In this document: piece after piece, positions 1 to 8,777 of the stretch
Position numbering within the stretch: position 1 is the first letter of the stretch
Layout of the letters: every line of letters starts with the position of its first letter
DNA from: a virus
Virus record (IMG/VR): IMGVR_UViG_3300013111_000325
Location: 52,898-116,897 of that record
DNA length: 64,000 bases
Reading direction: 5' to 3' (one strand)
Notes under the pieces: model-generated
Seen by the model: the letters and a program-made list of their open reading frames with translations, nothing else
Told to the model about the DNA's origin: nothing
The model's database searches: none
Made by a program: the position numbers and the translations under genes

Positions 1-1
1 T

Positions 2-280
2 CTTGTTTTTGGAAATGGAGTTGCACCTTCAACAGTTCCTGAAGGACAAGCATATCTATATGCCAGAAATGTATCCGGAGGTGCGGATGATGGACTAACT
101 CACTTATTCACAAAAGATGAAGGTGGCAATGAAACTCAATTAGGACCGCATAATAAAGATAACGAATGGGAGTTTTATTCACGCAATACTAAAACTGGTA
201 AAGTTACAAGAATAAATATGGAACGAATGATACGTAAATTAGAAGAATTTACAGGAGAAACTTTTATTGAAAATGAATAA
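2..280 (+). CDS. Tail-fibre/structural protein, C-terminal fragment
   Basis: The gene runs in from the left edge; only the last 92 residues and the stop are present. The visible part has the pattern LYARN, then LFTKDEGGNETQLGPHN, then EWEFYSRNTKTGKVTRINME and a final EEFTGETFIENE. This is the C-terminal pattern I know from tail-fibre or collagen-like structural proteins of marine T4-like phages. It is followed after 11 bases by a small coiled-coil gene. Assignment as a virion protein is family knowledge; the exact role is not visible. Confidence 0.6.
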   Translation, partial: LVFGNGVAPSTVPEGQAYLYARNVSGGADDGLTHLFTKDEGGNETQLGPHNKDNEWEFYSRNTKTGKVTRINMERMIRKLEEFTGETFIENE

Positions 281-291
281 TATGGAGCATT

Positions 292-489
292 ATGGATAAA
301 GAGCATGTTGAAAATGAAGTTGAAAGATTGACAAAAGATAAAATTCAAATTGAAACATCGATTGTCACATATGAGAAAGAATTGGCGAAGTTAAAGGCAC
401 AGAATGATATGTTAACAGGTGCCTTACAAACTTGTAATTATTTTTTATCTCAATATGAAGAAGTAAAAGAAGAAACTGATAGTGTTTGA
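292..489 (+). CDS. Small coiled-coil protein
   Basis: A 65-residue acidic/basic alternating protein that is almost entirely predicted coiled coil (EVERLTKDKIQIETSIVTYE and following heptads). It sits between the structural fragment and the next conserved phage gene and overlaps that gene by 8 bases, so it is probably translated in the same operon. I do not recognise a family; a chaperone or assembly role is only a guess. Confidence 0.6.
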   Translation: MDKEHVENEVERLTKDKIQIETSIVTYEKELAKLKAQNDMLTGALQTCNYFLSQYEEVKEETDSV

Positions 490-871
490 AAATTTAAATG
501 AAGATAATTTTATATTATATGCGATGAAATATTATGAAAATACACAATGTTTAAGCGAGGTGGAATTTCATAATGATTTAAAAATTATAAAATATATTAA
601 AAGATTATTGAATAGATATTCGAAGACAGGTAAGATAAAGGAAAGATTAATGCTTAATCATTTAATTATGCTATCAAATGTTTTTCCTATTCCAGTGTTG
701 GTAAGAATATTATTTTTGAAGATACCTGAAGATTATTGGAAAGAATTGAAAACGTTTTTGATTTTTTTGAAATATATGCCAGAAGTGATTTCAAGTATTA
801 ATCAAAGAACTATTATTAGTTCAGATATAGGTGTTGATTTGTACATAGCAGAGAAACTAAGGAAAATTTAA
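482..871 (+). CDS. Conserved phage hypothetical protein
   Basis: A 129-residue protein starting at a GTG that overlaps the preceding gene. It contains NFILYAMKYYENTQCLSEVE, then IKYIKRLLNRY and RLMLNHLIMLSNVFP. This combination is familiar from small uncharacterised proteins in structural regions of marine T4-like phages. It shares its last base with the next start codon. Function unknown. Confidence 0.65.
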   Translation: MFENLNEDNFILYAMKYYENTQCLSEVEFHNDLKIIKYIKRLLNRYSKTGKIKERLMLNHLIMLSNVFPIPVLVRILFLKIPEDYWKELKTFLIFLKYMPEVISSINQRTIISSDIGVDLYIAEKLRKI

Positions 872-1617
872 TGTCTCTATTAAAGTCAGCAGGAAACATA
901 TATTTTGCTTATCAATTTTTAACGAAATTGACAACTCCATTTGAAAAGACCGAGGCATATAAATTAGGTATAATAGATGAAAAAGGCAAAGTTTTAAAGA
1001 AACGAAGCAAACTCAAAAGTCAAGAAGAGAGAGATGCATACACGATAACAGATACTATGATCTTTAATCTTAAAAAACTATTAGGTAAAGTGCCTGGTGG
1101 TAAAACAAGGTTTGCAACATTTGCCGCCGCATTATTTTTACTTAAAGAAGATTTAACTTATAGACATTATCAAGATCAGAGTTTTTTACAAGAAGAATTT
1201 TTCAAGTTTATGAAAACAGATGAAAAAAATGTACAAATGGTGAGAGAACAGATTACATTAAGAGAAAAATATCTTGAAGAGTTAGATGCAGGCAGTGGTA
1301 ATATAGCAAGTATTGGTGTAGGACCAGATGGTGAACCTCCAGGTATTACGGCGGCACAAAAAAAGAAAAAAAGAGAAAAATTTGCAGGGGCAGAGGTTTT
1401 CACAGTTGACCCAAATGTATTCATGAAAGCAAGATTTGGTAAAAAGAAATATGCAAAATATGAGAATTATGTAGGTAATGATGAAGTAGGTGAAGAGATA
1501 AGACAATACGGTAGAGCAAATCCAAGTAAACCTATCATAATTAAAGATAGTTTAACTGGGGCCATGCTTTATCTTAAATACGGAAAAGATAATGCAAGGA
1601 TTCAAAACTTTTATTAA
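871..1617 (+). CDS. Conserved phage protein, probably virion-associated
   Basis: A 248-residue protein beginning MSLLKSAGNIYFAYQFLTKL, with YKLGIIDEKGKVLKK, LLGKVPGGKTRFATFAAALF and an acidic C-terminal part containing a KKKKRE linker. The first 120 residues match a family I associate with structural gene clusters of marine T4-like phages, usually annotated only as hypothetical or virion protein. Its start overlaps the preceding stop, so it belongs to the same operon. Exact role unknown. Confidence 0.65.
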   Translation: MSLLKSAGNIYFAYQFLTKLTTPFEKTEAYKLGIIDEKGKVLKKRSKLKSQEERDAYTITDTMIFNLKKLLGKVPGGKTRFATFAAALFLLKEDLTYRHYQDQSFLQEEFFKFMKTDEKNVQMVREQITLREKYLEELDAGSGNIASIGVGPDGEPPGITAAQKKKKREKFAGAEVFTVDPNVFMKARFGKKKYAKYENYVGNDEVGEEIRQYGRANPSKPIIIKDSLTGAMLYLKYGKDNARIQNFY

Positions 1618-1819
1618 AAACAGTAAAAAAAGAACAGTTGGCAATTCAACTTTGGAATACTCTACTGGTGCTTTACCGCCAATAGACGGAAAATGTCCAG
1701 ACGGATTTACTATGCACAATGAATTAGGAGGTTGTGTGCCAGCAGGACCAGAATTGCATGATATGAGTATGCCTGAAGTAGGTGACTCATATCCTGCTGG
1801 GACCCCGAAAAATGTTTAG
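1592..1819 (+). CDS. Small hypothetical protein
   Basis: A 75-residue ORF overlapping the end of the preceding gene by 26 bases. It starts MQGFKTFIKNSKKR, which loosely resembles the capsid-targeting leaders seen later in this window. It then continues with a proline/glycine-rich part holding two cysteines (DGKCPDGF and GGCVPAG). A structural gene follows after 7 bases. Function unknown; the large overlap lowers confidence in the exact start. Confidence 0.5.
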   Translation: MQGFKTFIKNSKKRTVGNSTLEYSTGALPPIDGKCPDGFTMHNELGGCVPAGPELHDMSMPEVGDSYPAGTPKNV

Positions 1820-1826
1820 GAGTTAA

Positions 1827-2762
1827 ATGGCAGTTATAAGACAAAATTTAGAATTATTATCACCTGACGAAGGTGATGCTGATGGTTCTAGACAAAATAA
1901 AATTACGTTCTATGGTTTTAAAAGTGGTGATGCCGATTTCAATGATGTCACAAGTGGTATTGGGCCTACAACTCAAGCAACAGGAACTGGATTAAACGAT
2001 GCAACATTTGGAGGATCTTATACGGGCAGTTCGACAAAAACTTATCAAGTAAAAATTACAGCCGTTGGAACTCCAGATTCTTTTCAATATAGTGATGACG
2101 GAGGATCTACTTTTAATGGGGTAAACATAGAGATAAGAAGTGATGGTGTTCAAGCATTAGCCGAGGGTGTTACAATTATTTTTGGAGCAACAACAGGACA
2201 TACGTTAAATGATGTATGGGAATCAACAGTTATTGTTCCTCTCACAACTTTAACTGCTCCACACAAAATGGCTGAAATTGAAGTAAATCATCCAGGAACA
2301 AGTGCCGATGTAAAAGGTAGATTGATTTTACGGTCAAATGATGGCGGACAGATAGGAAGTGTGTCAATTCATGCCGCCGTTGGATCTCCAGCAACTGGAG
2401 ATATTACAACAAGTGGCGATTATACAGGAGGTCCATCACCTGTCACTTATTATATCAAAACAACAGATATAACATCCACACCTCACAAGTGGGCATGGAG
2501 CACAAATAATTTAAATTATAGTGATGATATTGACATGGCAACAAGTGCTACGGCTGTAGAAAAAGGTATATCTATTGCATGGACAGGAACAACTGCAGGT
2601 GATGCTGTTGGTGATATTTATAAGTTTTCAGTTGGGCAAGATAACGTGCAATTACATGCAAATGGAGACATGGTCGTTTCTGATAAAGTAGTTTCAGAAG
2701 GTGGTCATTATGTGCCTAAAATTTTCGATGTGAGTGGAACTCTACTTAATACATATTCGTAA
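1827..2762 (+). CDS. Virion/tail structural protein with repeated beta domains
   Basis: A 311-residue Gly/Thr/Ser-rich protein preceded by an AGGAG-like ribosome site. It contains two copies of one module. The first runs YTGSSTKTYQVKITAVG, then FQYSDDGGSTFN, then a G.T.GH..ND.W end. The second runs YTGGPSPVTYYIKTTDI, then WAWSTNNLNYSDDIDM, then GDAVGDIYKFSV. The ending LHANGDMVVSDKVVSEGGHYVPKIFD resembles tail-fibre or neck-fibre tips. The composition and repeats support a secreted-type beta-rich virion protein; which part of the particle it forms is not visible. Confidence 0.6.
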   Translation: MAVIRQNLELLSPDEGDADGSRQNKITFYGFKSGDADFNDVTSGIGPTTQATGTGLNDATFGGSYTGSSTKTYQVKITAVGTPDSFQYSDDGGSTFNGVNIEIRSDGVQALAEGVTIIFGATTGHTLNDVWESTVIVPLTTLTAPHKMAEIEVNHPGTSADVKGRLILRSNDGGQIGSVSIHAAVGSPATGDITTSGDYTGGPSPVTYYIKTTDITSTPHKWAWSTNNLNYSDDIDMATSATAVEKGISIAWTGTTAGDAVGDIYKFSVGQDNVQLHANGDMVVSDKVVSEGGHYVPKIFDVSGTLLNTYS

Positions 2763-2792
2763 TGACTGATTTTAAACAGAATGGAGAAATAA

Positions 2793-3146
2793 ATGTCTGA
2801 AAGAGGTATTAAAGAAACAAAAGAAGTTTTGGCTTTTGTTTTCAGTCTTGGTAATGCGATAAAAGTTAGTTTGTCTGATGGAGATTTTGATTTTTGGGAT
2901 GCCAAAAATTTTGTAGAGCCTTTAAAAAAAATTGCTCCTGCAGTAGAAAATATTGATGAAGTTCTTCCAGAATTAGAAGATTTGTCCTTGGATGAGGTTA
3001 TGGAATTAACTAAATATTCTATGACAGAGTTGGGTTTAGGGGGAAATATCGATATAGATGCTGAGGTCGAAGCCGCCGCAGAAACAGTACAAAATGCTAT
3101 TACCATGGGTAAAAGTTTATTAAAAATAGTCAATGGCATCGGATAA
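2793..3146 (+). CDS. Conserved phage hypothetical protein
   Basis: A 117-residue acidic helical protein with a clear AGAATGGAGAAATAA ribosome site ahead of its ATG. It contains VSLSDGDFDFWDAKNF and a repeated Ala/Glu helix near the C-terminus. Small SDG-x-x-D-W-x-D proteins of this kind recur in large phages without a known function. It lies 4 bases ahead of a membrane protein gene. Confidence 0.55.
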   Translation: MSERGIKETKEVLAFVFSLGNAIKVSLSDGDFDFWDAKNFVEPLKKIAPAVENIDEVLPELEDLSLDEVMELTKYSMTELGLGGNIDIDAEVEAAAETVQNAITMGKSLLKIVNGIG

Positions 3147-3149
3147 TTA

Positions 3150-3359
3150 ATGGAACACGAGAATTTGGTACAAATGATTATAACGCCTATGATAGTGGCT
3201 ATCATTGCTATGATAGGTTGGAGTCTTGCTTCTGTTATAGAATTAAAAGAAGAAGTGGCTCAGGTTAAATCAGAAGTAAAATATATTTCAAAGCAAGTTG
3301 ATTTGTTGCGAGATCAGCTTGCTTTGGTATATGATGTGGAAATGTATGCAAAACAATGA
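3150..3359 (+). CDS. Small membrane protein with coiled coil
   Basis: A 69-residue protein. Residues 8-30 form one hydrophobic segment (MIITPMIVAIIAMIGWSLAS) and the remainder is a heptad-rich helix (LKEEVAQVKSEVKYISKQVD). This layout fits a membrane-anchored trimer or a small lysis/assembly accessory. It overlaps the next small gene. No family recognised. Confidence 0.55.
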   Translation: MEHENLVQMIITPMIVAIIAMIGWSLASVIELKEEVAQVKSEVKYISKQVDLLRDQLALVYDVEMYAKQ

Positions 3360-3492
3360 TCTTGTGAAATTAGCACTATCTCTTAAAAAAAAGACAAAGA
3401 CAAGAGATCTGGTTCCTCTTTATGAATTTGCTAAAAAAAATAATATAAAAGAAGAAGAACTTATAACTGTAATCAAACAGGTTGGGATATAA
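3346..3492 (+). CDS. Small hypothetical protein
   Basis: I place the start at the internal ATG that gives MQNNDLVKLALSLKKKTKTR and 48 residues. Upstream codons in this frame encode an implausible Cys/Trp-rich stretch that duplicates the neighbouring gene. The protein is basic and helical. It ends exactly where the promoter of the primase begins. Function unknown. Confidence 0.5.
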   Translation: MQNNDLVKLALSLKKKTKTRDLVPLYEFAKKNNIKEEELITVIKQVGI

Positions 3493-3493
3493 T

Positions 3494-3522
3494 TTGACAT
3501 TTTGAACTTTTTGTTATATAAT
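3494..3522 (+). promoter_or_regulatory. Strong sigma70-type promoter ahead of primase
   Basis: TTGACA at 3494-3499, a 17-base spacer and TATAAT at 3517-3522: a perfect consensus. It lies in the only gap between the virion block and the replication/nucleotide block, so it probably opens transcription of primase, thyX and nrdJ using host RNA polymerase. Confidence 0.8.
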
Positions 3523-3553
3523 ATAGTTATTTTCAACCCTTTCATTTTATATT

Positions 3554-4567
3554 ATGAGTATCTACATTGATCAAAAATTCATCAATTTACTCTCAGGACA
3601 ATTAGAACGATTTACACGCAAAAGAGATGATCTGTATAATTTCAGATGTCCTATCTGTGGTGATTCACAAAAGAAAAAACATAAAGCGAGAGGCTATGTC
3701 TATCGTAAAGAAAATCTTTTGTTTTATCGATGTCATAATTGTTCTGCGAGTATGAGTCTTGCCAATCTTATCAAGCAAATAAATCCTACCTTACATAAAC
3801 AATATGTTCTTGAAAGTTATACAAATAATGCTTCTACGTTTTCTCCAGTAGAAAAACCTGAATTCAAGTTTGAGCCACCTAAATTTTCTGATAGTCTTTC
3901 ACCTTTACAAAAATTGAAGTCAATCAATTTACTTAATGACGAGCATTATTGTAAAGAGTATGTGAATAAGAGAGGCATACCGAAAGAGCATCATAGAAAT
4001 TTATTCTATACAGAAAATTTTAAGACTTTTGTTCAAGGTCTTGAAATCTCCGATGTTGATATATATAAGCATCTTTATGAAGAGCCGAGGTTAGTGATTC
4101 CTTTCTTTGATAAATCACGGAAGATGTTTGCCGTTCAAGGACGAGCCCTAGGTCAATCGGACCTGAGATATATTACTGTAAGAATTGATGAACAATACCC
4201 TAAAATATATGGTCTTGATAGAGTTGATATAAGTAAGCCAATTTATGTAGTCGAAGGTCCGATTGACTCCTTGTTCATAGATAATTGTATTGCGGTTGCA
4301 GGTGGTGATTTAGTTTCAGCAATAAAACATTTCATTAATCAAGAACTGATATTTGTTTACGATAATGAAAGAAGAAATCGTGAGACAATCAAAAAGATGG
4401 AAGCAACAATTGAGAGACACCATAAAATAGTAATTTGGCCTCGGTACATAGAGCATAAAGATATTAATGATATGATTTTGAGTGGAATAGATGTTATAAA
4501 TGAGTTAAAAAATAATGTCTATTCTGGTCTAATTGCGAAAACAAAAATGTTGGAATTTAAAATATGA
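3554..4567 (+). CDS. DNA primase (T4 gp61 type)
   Basis: A 337-residue primase that makes RNA primers for lagging-strand synthesis with the replicative helicase. The N-terminus holds a zinc-binding domain with Cys32, Cys35, Cys60 and Cys63 (CPICGD and CHNC). The middle and C-terminal parts hold a TOPRIM-type core with IYVVEGPIDSLFI followed by LIFVYDNERRN. The length fits T4-type primases. It is the first gene after a consensus promoter and overlaps thyX by an ATGA. Confidence 0.88.
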   Translation: MSIYIDQKFINLLSGQLERFTRKRDDLYNFRCPICGDSQKKKHKARGYVYRKENLLFYRCHNCSASMSLANLIKQINPTLHKQYVLESYTNNASTFSPVEKPEFKFEPPKFSDSLSPLQKLKSINLLNDEHYCKEYVNKRGIPKEHHRNLFYTENFKTFVQGLEISDVDIYKHLYEEPRLVIPFFDKSRKMFAVQGRALGQSDLRYITVRIDEQYPKIYGLDRVDISKPIYVVEGPIDSLFIDNCIAVAGGDLVSAIKHFINQELIFVYDNERRNRETIKKMEATIERHHKIVIWPRYIEHKDINDMILSGIDVINELKNNVYSGLIAKTKMLEFKI

Positions 4568-5379
4568 AAATACATAAGCATGGTTTTGTGAAGTTATTAG
4601 AAGTGATGGGTAATGATGAGGAAGTTGAAAATGCCGCCCGAATTAGTTACGGTGAAGGTACACGGAAGGTTAACCAAACAAGAAACCTAATTCGTTATTT
4701 GATGAGACACAAACATACATCACCATTTGAGATGTGCGAAGTGAAGTTTCATATTAAACTACCAATATTCGTGATGAGACAACTTGTTAGACATAGGACT
4801 GCTAACATAAACGAATACTCTGGTCGGTACTCATTAATGAGTGATGAATTTTATTTGCCTGCTGAAGCCGATGTACAAGAACAATCAGAAACAAACAATC
4901 AAGGTCGTGGTCAAGATTTGGATCAAGAAAATAAAATTCTTGTTTTAAGTCGCATGGTTGCAACTACCGATCAGGCAAAAGAGTGTTATAGACAAATTGC
5001 TAACCCTACTCTTCTAGATGGATTTTATGAAGGGTTTAAGGGTATTGCAAGAGAAATTGCAAGAACAGTTTTACCAGTTTCAAATTACACCGAGTGTATT
5101 TGGAAAATAGATTTACATAACTTTTTTCATTTTGCAAAATTACGTATGGATGCTCACGCACAAAAAGAGATACAAGATTACGCAAGTGCAATGTATGAAT
5201 TGGTAAAACCACATTTTCCTATTTGTTGTGAAGCCTTTGAAGACTATATTTTAAACTCAAAGACATTTTCCGCCAAAGAGATGAGGATTATCAAAGAGAA
5301 TCTAAATGGAAGTTGGGTAATGGCAAAATATGGTCTATCAGAACGAGAATCAAAAGAATTTTTAGAAAAATTAAAATAA
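4564..5379 (+). CDS. thyX: Flavin-dependent thymidylate synthase
   Basis: A 271-residue ThyX, which makes dTMP from dUMP using methylene-tetrahydrofolate, NADPH and FAD. The family signature RHRTANINEYSGRYS lies at residues 76-90, and the N-terminal KHTSPFE segment is also typical. It overlaps the primase stop by ATGA and precedes nrdJ by 9 bases. The three genes therefore form one replication/nucleotide operon. Confidence 0.95.
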   Translation: MKIHKHGFVKLLEVMGNDEEVENAARISYGEGTRKVNQTRNLIRYLMRHKHTSPFEMCEVKFHIKLPIFVMRQLVRHRTANINEYSGRYSLMSDEFYLPAEADVQEQSETNNQGRGQDLDQENKILVLSRMVATTDQAKECYRQIANPTLLDGFYEGFKGIAREIARTVLPVSNYTECIWKIDLHNFFHFAKLRMDAHAQKEIQDYASAMYELVKPHFPICCEAFEDYILNSKTFSAKEMRIIKENLNGSWVMAKYGLSERESKEFLEKLK

Positions 5380-5388
5380 GGAGCAAAA

Positions 5389-7320
5389 ATGCCTCTACCT
5401 ACCGAGTACCAATCATTTATTCACTTATCAAGATATGCAAGATGGAATTATACATTAAAACGTAGAGAATCATGGGAAGAAACAGTTGACAGATTGGTTA
5501 CTTTTTTTAAAGAACATTTAGATACAAAACATAGTTTTAAATTAGATAATGGGTTAGAGGCAGATCTGAGAGAGGCTATCACTAATCTAGATGTTATGCC
5601 TAGCATGAGATGCTTGATGACCGCAGGTGAAGCCCTTAAGAAAGAAAACATTGCAGGATATAATTGTTCATATGTTAAGGTAGATGTTCCAAGATCCTTT
5701 GATGAAGTGTTGTATATTCTCATGAATGGTACTGGTGTGGGATTTTCAGTAGAAGAAGAGTATGTGGCTCAATTACCAATAGTTGCCGAAGAGTTTCATG
5801 AGACTGACACAACAATAGTTGTAGCAGATAGTAAATTAGGATGGGCTAAAGCATATAAAGAATTACTCTCACTTATTTGGCAAGGTCAAATACCAAAGTG
5901 GGATCTTTCAAATGTGAGACCTGCAGGAGCACCACTCAAAACATTTGGAGGTAGAGCATCAGGTCCTGAGCCATTAGATGAACTGTTTAAGTTTACAATA
6001 AATACATTTCAGAATAGTGCAGGGCGTAAACTTAAACCGGTAGAAGCACATGATATTATATGTAAAATTGCAGAAATTGTTGTTGTTGGTGGGGTCCGCC
6101 GTTCTGCTCTTATCAGCCTGTCAAACTTACAAGACGAAACAATGCGACATGCTAAGTCAGGACAGTGGTGGGAGAATAATAAACAACGAGCCCTCGCCAA
6201 TAATTCGGTTAACTATAAAGAAAAGCCAGACATTGGGACTTTCATGCGAGAGTGGCTATCCCTCTACGATTCTAAATCGGGAGAGCGTGGAATCTATAAC
6301 AGTATGTCGGCCAAAAAACAAGTAGAAAGTTTAAACAATGAAGAAGAAATCAGAAGAGAACCAAGAGAAGACTTTGGAACTAACCCCTGCAGTGAGATCA
6401 TACTTAGAAGCAGAGAGTTTTGCAACCTTTCAGAAGTCGTTGTCCGTGGACGGGACACTGCCGAATCTTTACGGAAGAAAGTTCGCATGGCGACTATCCT
6501 TGGCACATTTCAATCAACCCTCACAAATTTCAAATACCTCTCCAGAGAGTGGAAACGAAACTGCGATGAAGAACGACTTCTTGGAGTCTCTCTCACAGGA
6601 ATAATGGACAATGCTCTTACAAATGGTAAGAAAAAAGGGCTAGAAGATTTATTAGAGAATCTTAAACAAGAAGCGGTTGCAACAAACAAAGAATTTGCAG
6701 AGAAACTTGACATTCCTCAATCTGCCGCTATTACATGCGTTAAGCCAAGCGGAACGGTTAGTCAGTTAGTCGATTCTGCATCAGGTATCCATGCCAGACA
6801 TAATCCATATTACATTAGAACTGTACGTGCAGACAACAAAGATCCTTTGTGTGCGTTCATGAAAGATGCAGGGTTTCCAAACGAAGCAGATGTAATGAAA
6901 CCACAACATACAACTGTATTTTCATTTCCAATGCAGAGTCCAAAAAATGCAGTATTTAGACAAGATATGACCGCAAAAGAGCAACTTGAACTCTGGCAGA
7001 AATATCAAACTCATTGGTGTGAGCATAAACCATCAGTGACAATTTCAGTCAAAGAACATGAATGGATGGAAGTAGGTAACTGGGTTTGGGACAACTTTGA
7101 CAATATCAGTGGTATCTCATTTCTTCCTTTTAATGAACATACTTATCGTCAAGCACCATATCAAGATTGTACAAAAGAAGAATATGAAGAAGCATTGAAA
7201 ACAATGCCAAAAAATGTTGATTGGTTACAGTTGGCTAAATACGAAGAGCAAGACTTTACTGCTGGAGCACAAGAATTGGCTTGTGCCTCCGATGGTGGTT
7301 GTGAAGTGGTGGACATCTAA
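5389..7320 (+). CDS. nrdJ: Class II (adenosylcobalamin-dependent) ribonucleotide reductase
   Basis: A 643-residue monomeric-type reductase that converts ribonucleotides to deoxyribonucleotides. Visible motifs are MPSMRCLMTAG, NCSYV, GTGVGFSVE, NPCSEI from residue 332 with FCNLSEV, and the phosphate-binding CVKPSGTVSQL with ASGIHARHNPYY. The C-terminal CASDGGCEVVDI supplies a shuttle cysteine pair. There is no NrdB gene next to it, consistent with a B12-dependent enzyme. The start follows AAGGAG at optimal spacing. The host or environment must supply cobalamin. Confidence 0.9.
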   Translation: MPLPTEYQSFIHLSRYARWNYTLKRRESWEETVDRLVTFFKEHLDTKHSFKLDNGLEADLREAITNLDVMPSMRCLMTAGEALKKENIAGYNCSYVKVDVPRSFDEVLYILMNGTGVGFSVEEEYVAQLPIVAEEFHETDTTIVVADSKLGWAKAYKELLSLIWQGQIPKWDLSNVRPAGAPLKTFGGRASGPEPLDELFKFTINTFQNSAGRKLKPVEAHDIICKIAEIVVVGGVRRSALISLSNLQDETMRHAKSGQWWENNKQRALANNSVNYKEKPDIGTFMREWLSLYDSKSGERGIYNSMSAKKQVESLNNEEEIRREPREDFGTNPCSEIILRSREFCNLSEVVVRGRDTAESLRKKVRMATILGTFQSTLTNFKYLSREWKRNCDEERLLGVSLTGIMDNALTNGKKKGLEDLLENLKQEAVATNKEFAEKLDIPQSAAITCVKPSGTVSQLVDSASGIHARHNPYYIRTVRADNKDPLCAFMKDAGFPNEADVMKPQHTTVFSFPMQSPKNAVFRQDMTAKEQLELWQKYQTHWCEHKPSVTISVKEHEWMEVGNWVWDNFDNISGISFLPFNEHTYRQAPYQDCTKEEYEEALKTMPKNVDWLQLAKYEEQDFTAGAQELACASDGGCEVVDI

Positions 7321-7523
7321 TGCAAGTATTATCAGATGCGTTGTCCGAGAAAGATGAATTATATCAGACTATACGACACTATGAGGACTTATTAAGCGAA
7401 CAATTGATCGTTCCATCACACCTATATAATGCAGTAAAGATAAAAGAATTGCGAGAAAAACTATATTATTATAAGGCTGAATACGATGGATATGTCAATG
7501 GTCCCAGAACACTATGCGGATAA
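7320..7523 (+). CDS. Small hypothetical protein
   Basis: A 67-residue helical protein whose ATG shares one base with the nrdJ stop. It contains EKDELYQTIRHYEDLLSEQ and ends in GPRTLCG. It overlaps the next small gene by 38 bases. Unknown function; probably cotranslated with nrdJ. Confidence 0.55.
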   Translation: MQVLSDALSEKDELYQTIRHYEDLLSEQLIVPSHLYNAVKIKELREKLYYYKAEYDGYVNGPRTLCG

Positions 7524-7731
7524 TCTCCTAGCGGAGATCATGGACGAGATTGAAAATGAAATGACTAGGGTTTCTAACTTACGAGAAAAAATAAGAAGAA
7601 ACCCTAAACCAGACCTTAATCATTTGGTCATGCCAGAACGACTTAAATGTTATTCTGACGGACTTAAACATTGTTATCATTTATTAAAAAAATATAAGGA
7701 TTCGGAGAGGCCTGCAAATGAACGAGATTGA
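7486..7731 (+). CDS. Small hypothetical protein
   Basis: An 81-residue charged helical protein (YADNLLAEIMDEIENEMTRV). A second in-frame ATG two codons downstream is an equally possible start. It overlaps both neighbours, in keeping with the compressed packing here. No family recognised. Confidence 0.55.
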   Translation: MDMSMVPEHYADNLLAEIMDEIENEMTRVSNLREKIRRNPKPDLNHLVMPERLKCYSDGLKHCYHLLKKYKDSERPANERD

Positions 7732-7864
7732 AAAGGATTTTGATTGCGTTGAGTGTAGCGAATCATATATAGTTACATGGACTAGTCATAGGGCACCATC
7801 CCACTGTCCTTTTTGCGGTGCCTATGTAGAAACACCAGAAGAAGATGAAGATAATTGGGATTGA
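7718..7864 (+). CDS. Mini zinc-ribbon protein
   Basis: A 48-residue ORF. It carries CVEC and CPFC knuckles 20 residues apart, which fits a single zinc ribbon, followed by an acidic tail (TPEEDEDNWD). It overlaps the preceding gene by 14 bases and the resolvase gene by 20 bases. Small zinc ribbons of this kind are frequent in T4-like phages and of unknown role. Confidence 0.6.
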   Translation: MNEIEKDFDCVECSESYIVTWTSHRAPSHCPFCGAYVETPEEDEDNWD

Positions 7865-8417
7865 TTATTCATTAACCAGTCCTGCAATAACACTGTACAA
7901 TGGAAACGATAAGTGGAATTATAATTCTGGCACTTGTACTCATTTTTGTTTGGCGAATAATGAACGACAACGATCAAAATGGGCCGAGATTCGGAGCATA
8001 AAAACAGACATATATCCTGCTTGGGAAACTGATTTGCAGAGGTATCATGGGCTTGCAAACTGGGTGATTAATTGTTGTATTACTGCAACAAGCCCAGAAA
8101 GACCGAAAGCATATATAGAAGACTACGCATATGCCGCCACTGGTAGAGTATTTCACATAGCAGAGAATATGGCAATACTCAAAGACACACTCACAAAATG
8201 GGGAATCAAATACGAGATGGTTGCTCCTACCGTTATTAAAAAATACGCTACAACTAAAGGTAATGCTAACAAAGAAAAAATGTATGATGCATTCACCGAT
8301 GAGACTAATAGAAACCTATTAGACGAGTTTAACATTAAACTAAATAATCCTATCACAGATATAGTTGATAGTTATTACATAGCAAAGTACGGACACGCCT
8401 ATGGCAACAATACCTGA
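7845..8417 (+). CDS. RuvC-like Holliday junction resolvase
   Basis: A 190-residue RNase H-fold nuclease. Acidic residues expected for metal binding are Asp7 (IGIDYSLTSPA), Glu92 (YIEDYAYAA) and Asp172/Asp175 (TDIVDSYYIAKYG). Enzymes of this fold cut recombination or branched DNA intermediates before packaging. It overlaps the downstream coiled-coil gene by 17 bases. The family call is good; the precise substrate is not visible. Confidence 0.75.
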   Translation: MKIIGIDYSLTSPAITLYNGNDKWNYNSGTCTHFCLANNERQRSKWAEIRSIKTDIYPAWETDLQRYHGLANWVINCCITATSPERPKAYIEDYAYAATGRVFHIAENMAILKDTLTKWGIKYEMVAPTVIKKYATTKGNANKEKMYDAFTDETNRNLLDEFNIKLNNPITDIVDSYYIAKYGHAYGNNT

Positions 8418-8769
8418 AGAATACGCAGATTTTGATTTTGGTTTTTCTGCGGTAGATGATGAAGAATACAAAGCGAAAACGACTGAGGTCGAAAAGAAAA
8501 TTGTAGAAGTCGAAGCAAAATCAGAATCCCTCACAAATCTAGAAAAAAAGATAGATTCCGCTATCAACGAAATCAATTACAAAAAAGAGTATCTTGAAGA
8601 AAAGTATGTGGAAGACATGCTTAAAGTTGAGAAACTTATTTTACCTCTATTGTATAATTTGATGAAAAATCCAGATAAAGATTATATTTACTGGCCAAAA
8701 CGTGACGAAATCATTACAAAACAAATCGAAAAAATAAAAGATATAACGAGAGATATACAAGTCGATTAA
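8401..8769 (+). CDS. Coiled-coil conserved phage protein
   Basis: A 122-residue protein. It has an acidic start (EEYADFDFGFSAVDDEEY), a central coiled coil and a C-terminal PDKDYIYWPKRDEIITKQIE segment. The DFDFGF start and IYWP segment are features of a small family adjacent to replication genes in marine myoviruses. The function is unknown. Confidence 0.6.
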   Translation: MATIPEEYADFDFGFSAVDDEEYKAKTTEVEKKIVEVEAKSESLTNLEKKIDSAINEINYKKEYLEEKYVEDMLKVEKLILPLLYNLMKNPDKDYIYWPKRDEIITKQIEKIKDITRDIQVD

Positions 8770-8777
8770 GGATTATC

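Noticed and set aside
1176-1506. Two reverse-strand ORFs of 82 and 74 codons
   Set aside because: They lie inside a well supported forward gene, have low-complexity Phe/Ser/Cys-rich translations and no ribosome sites; typical antisense shadows of AT-rich coding DNA.
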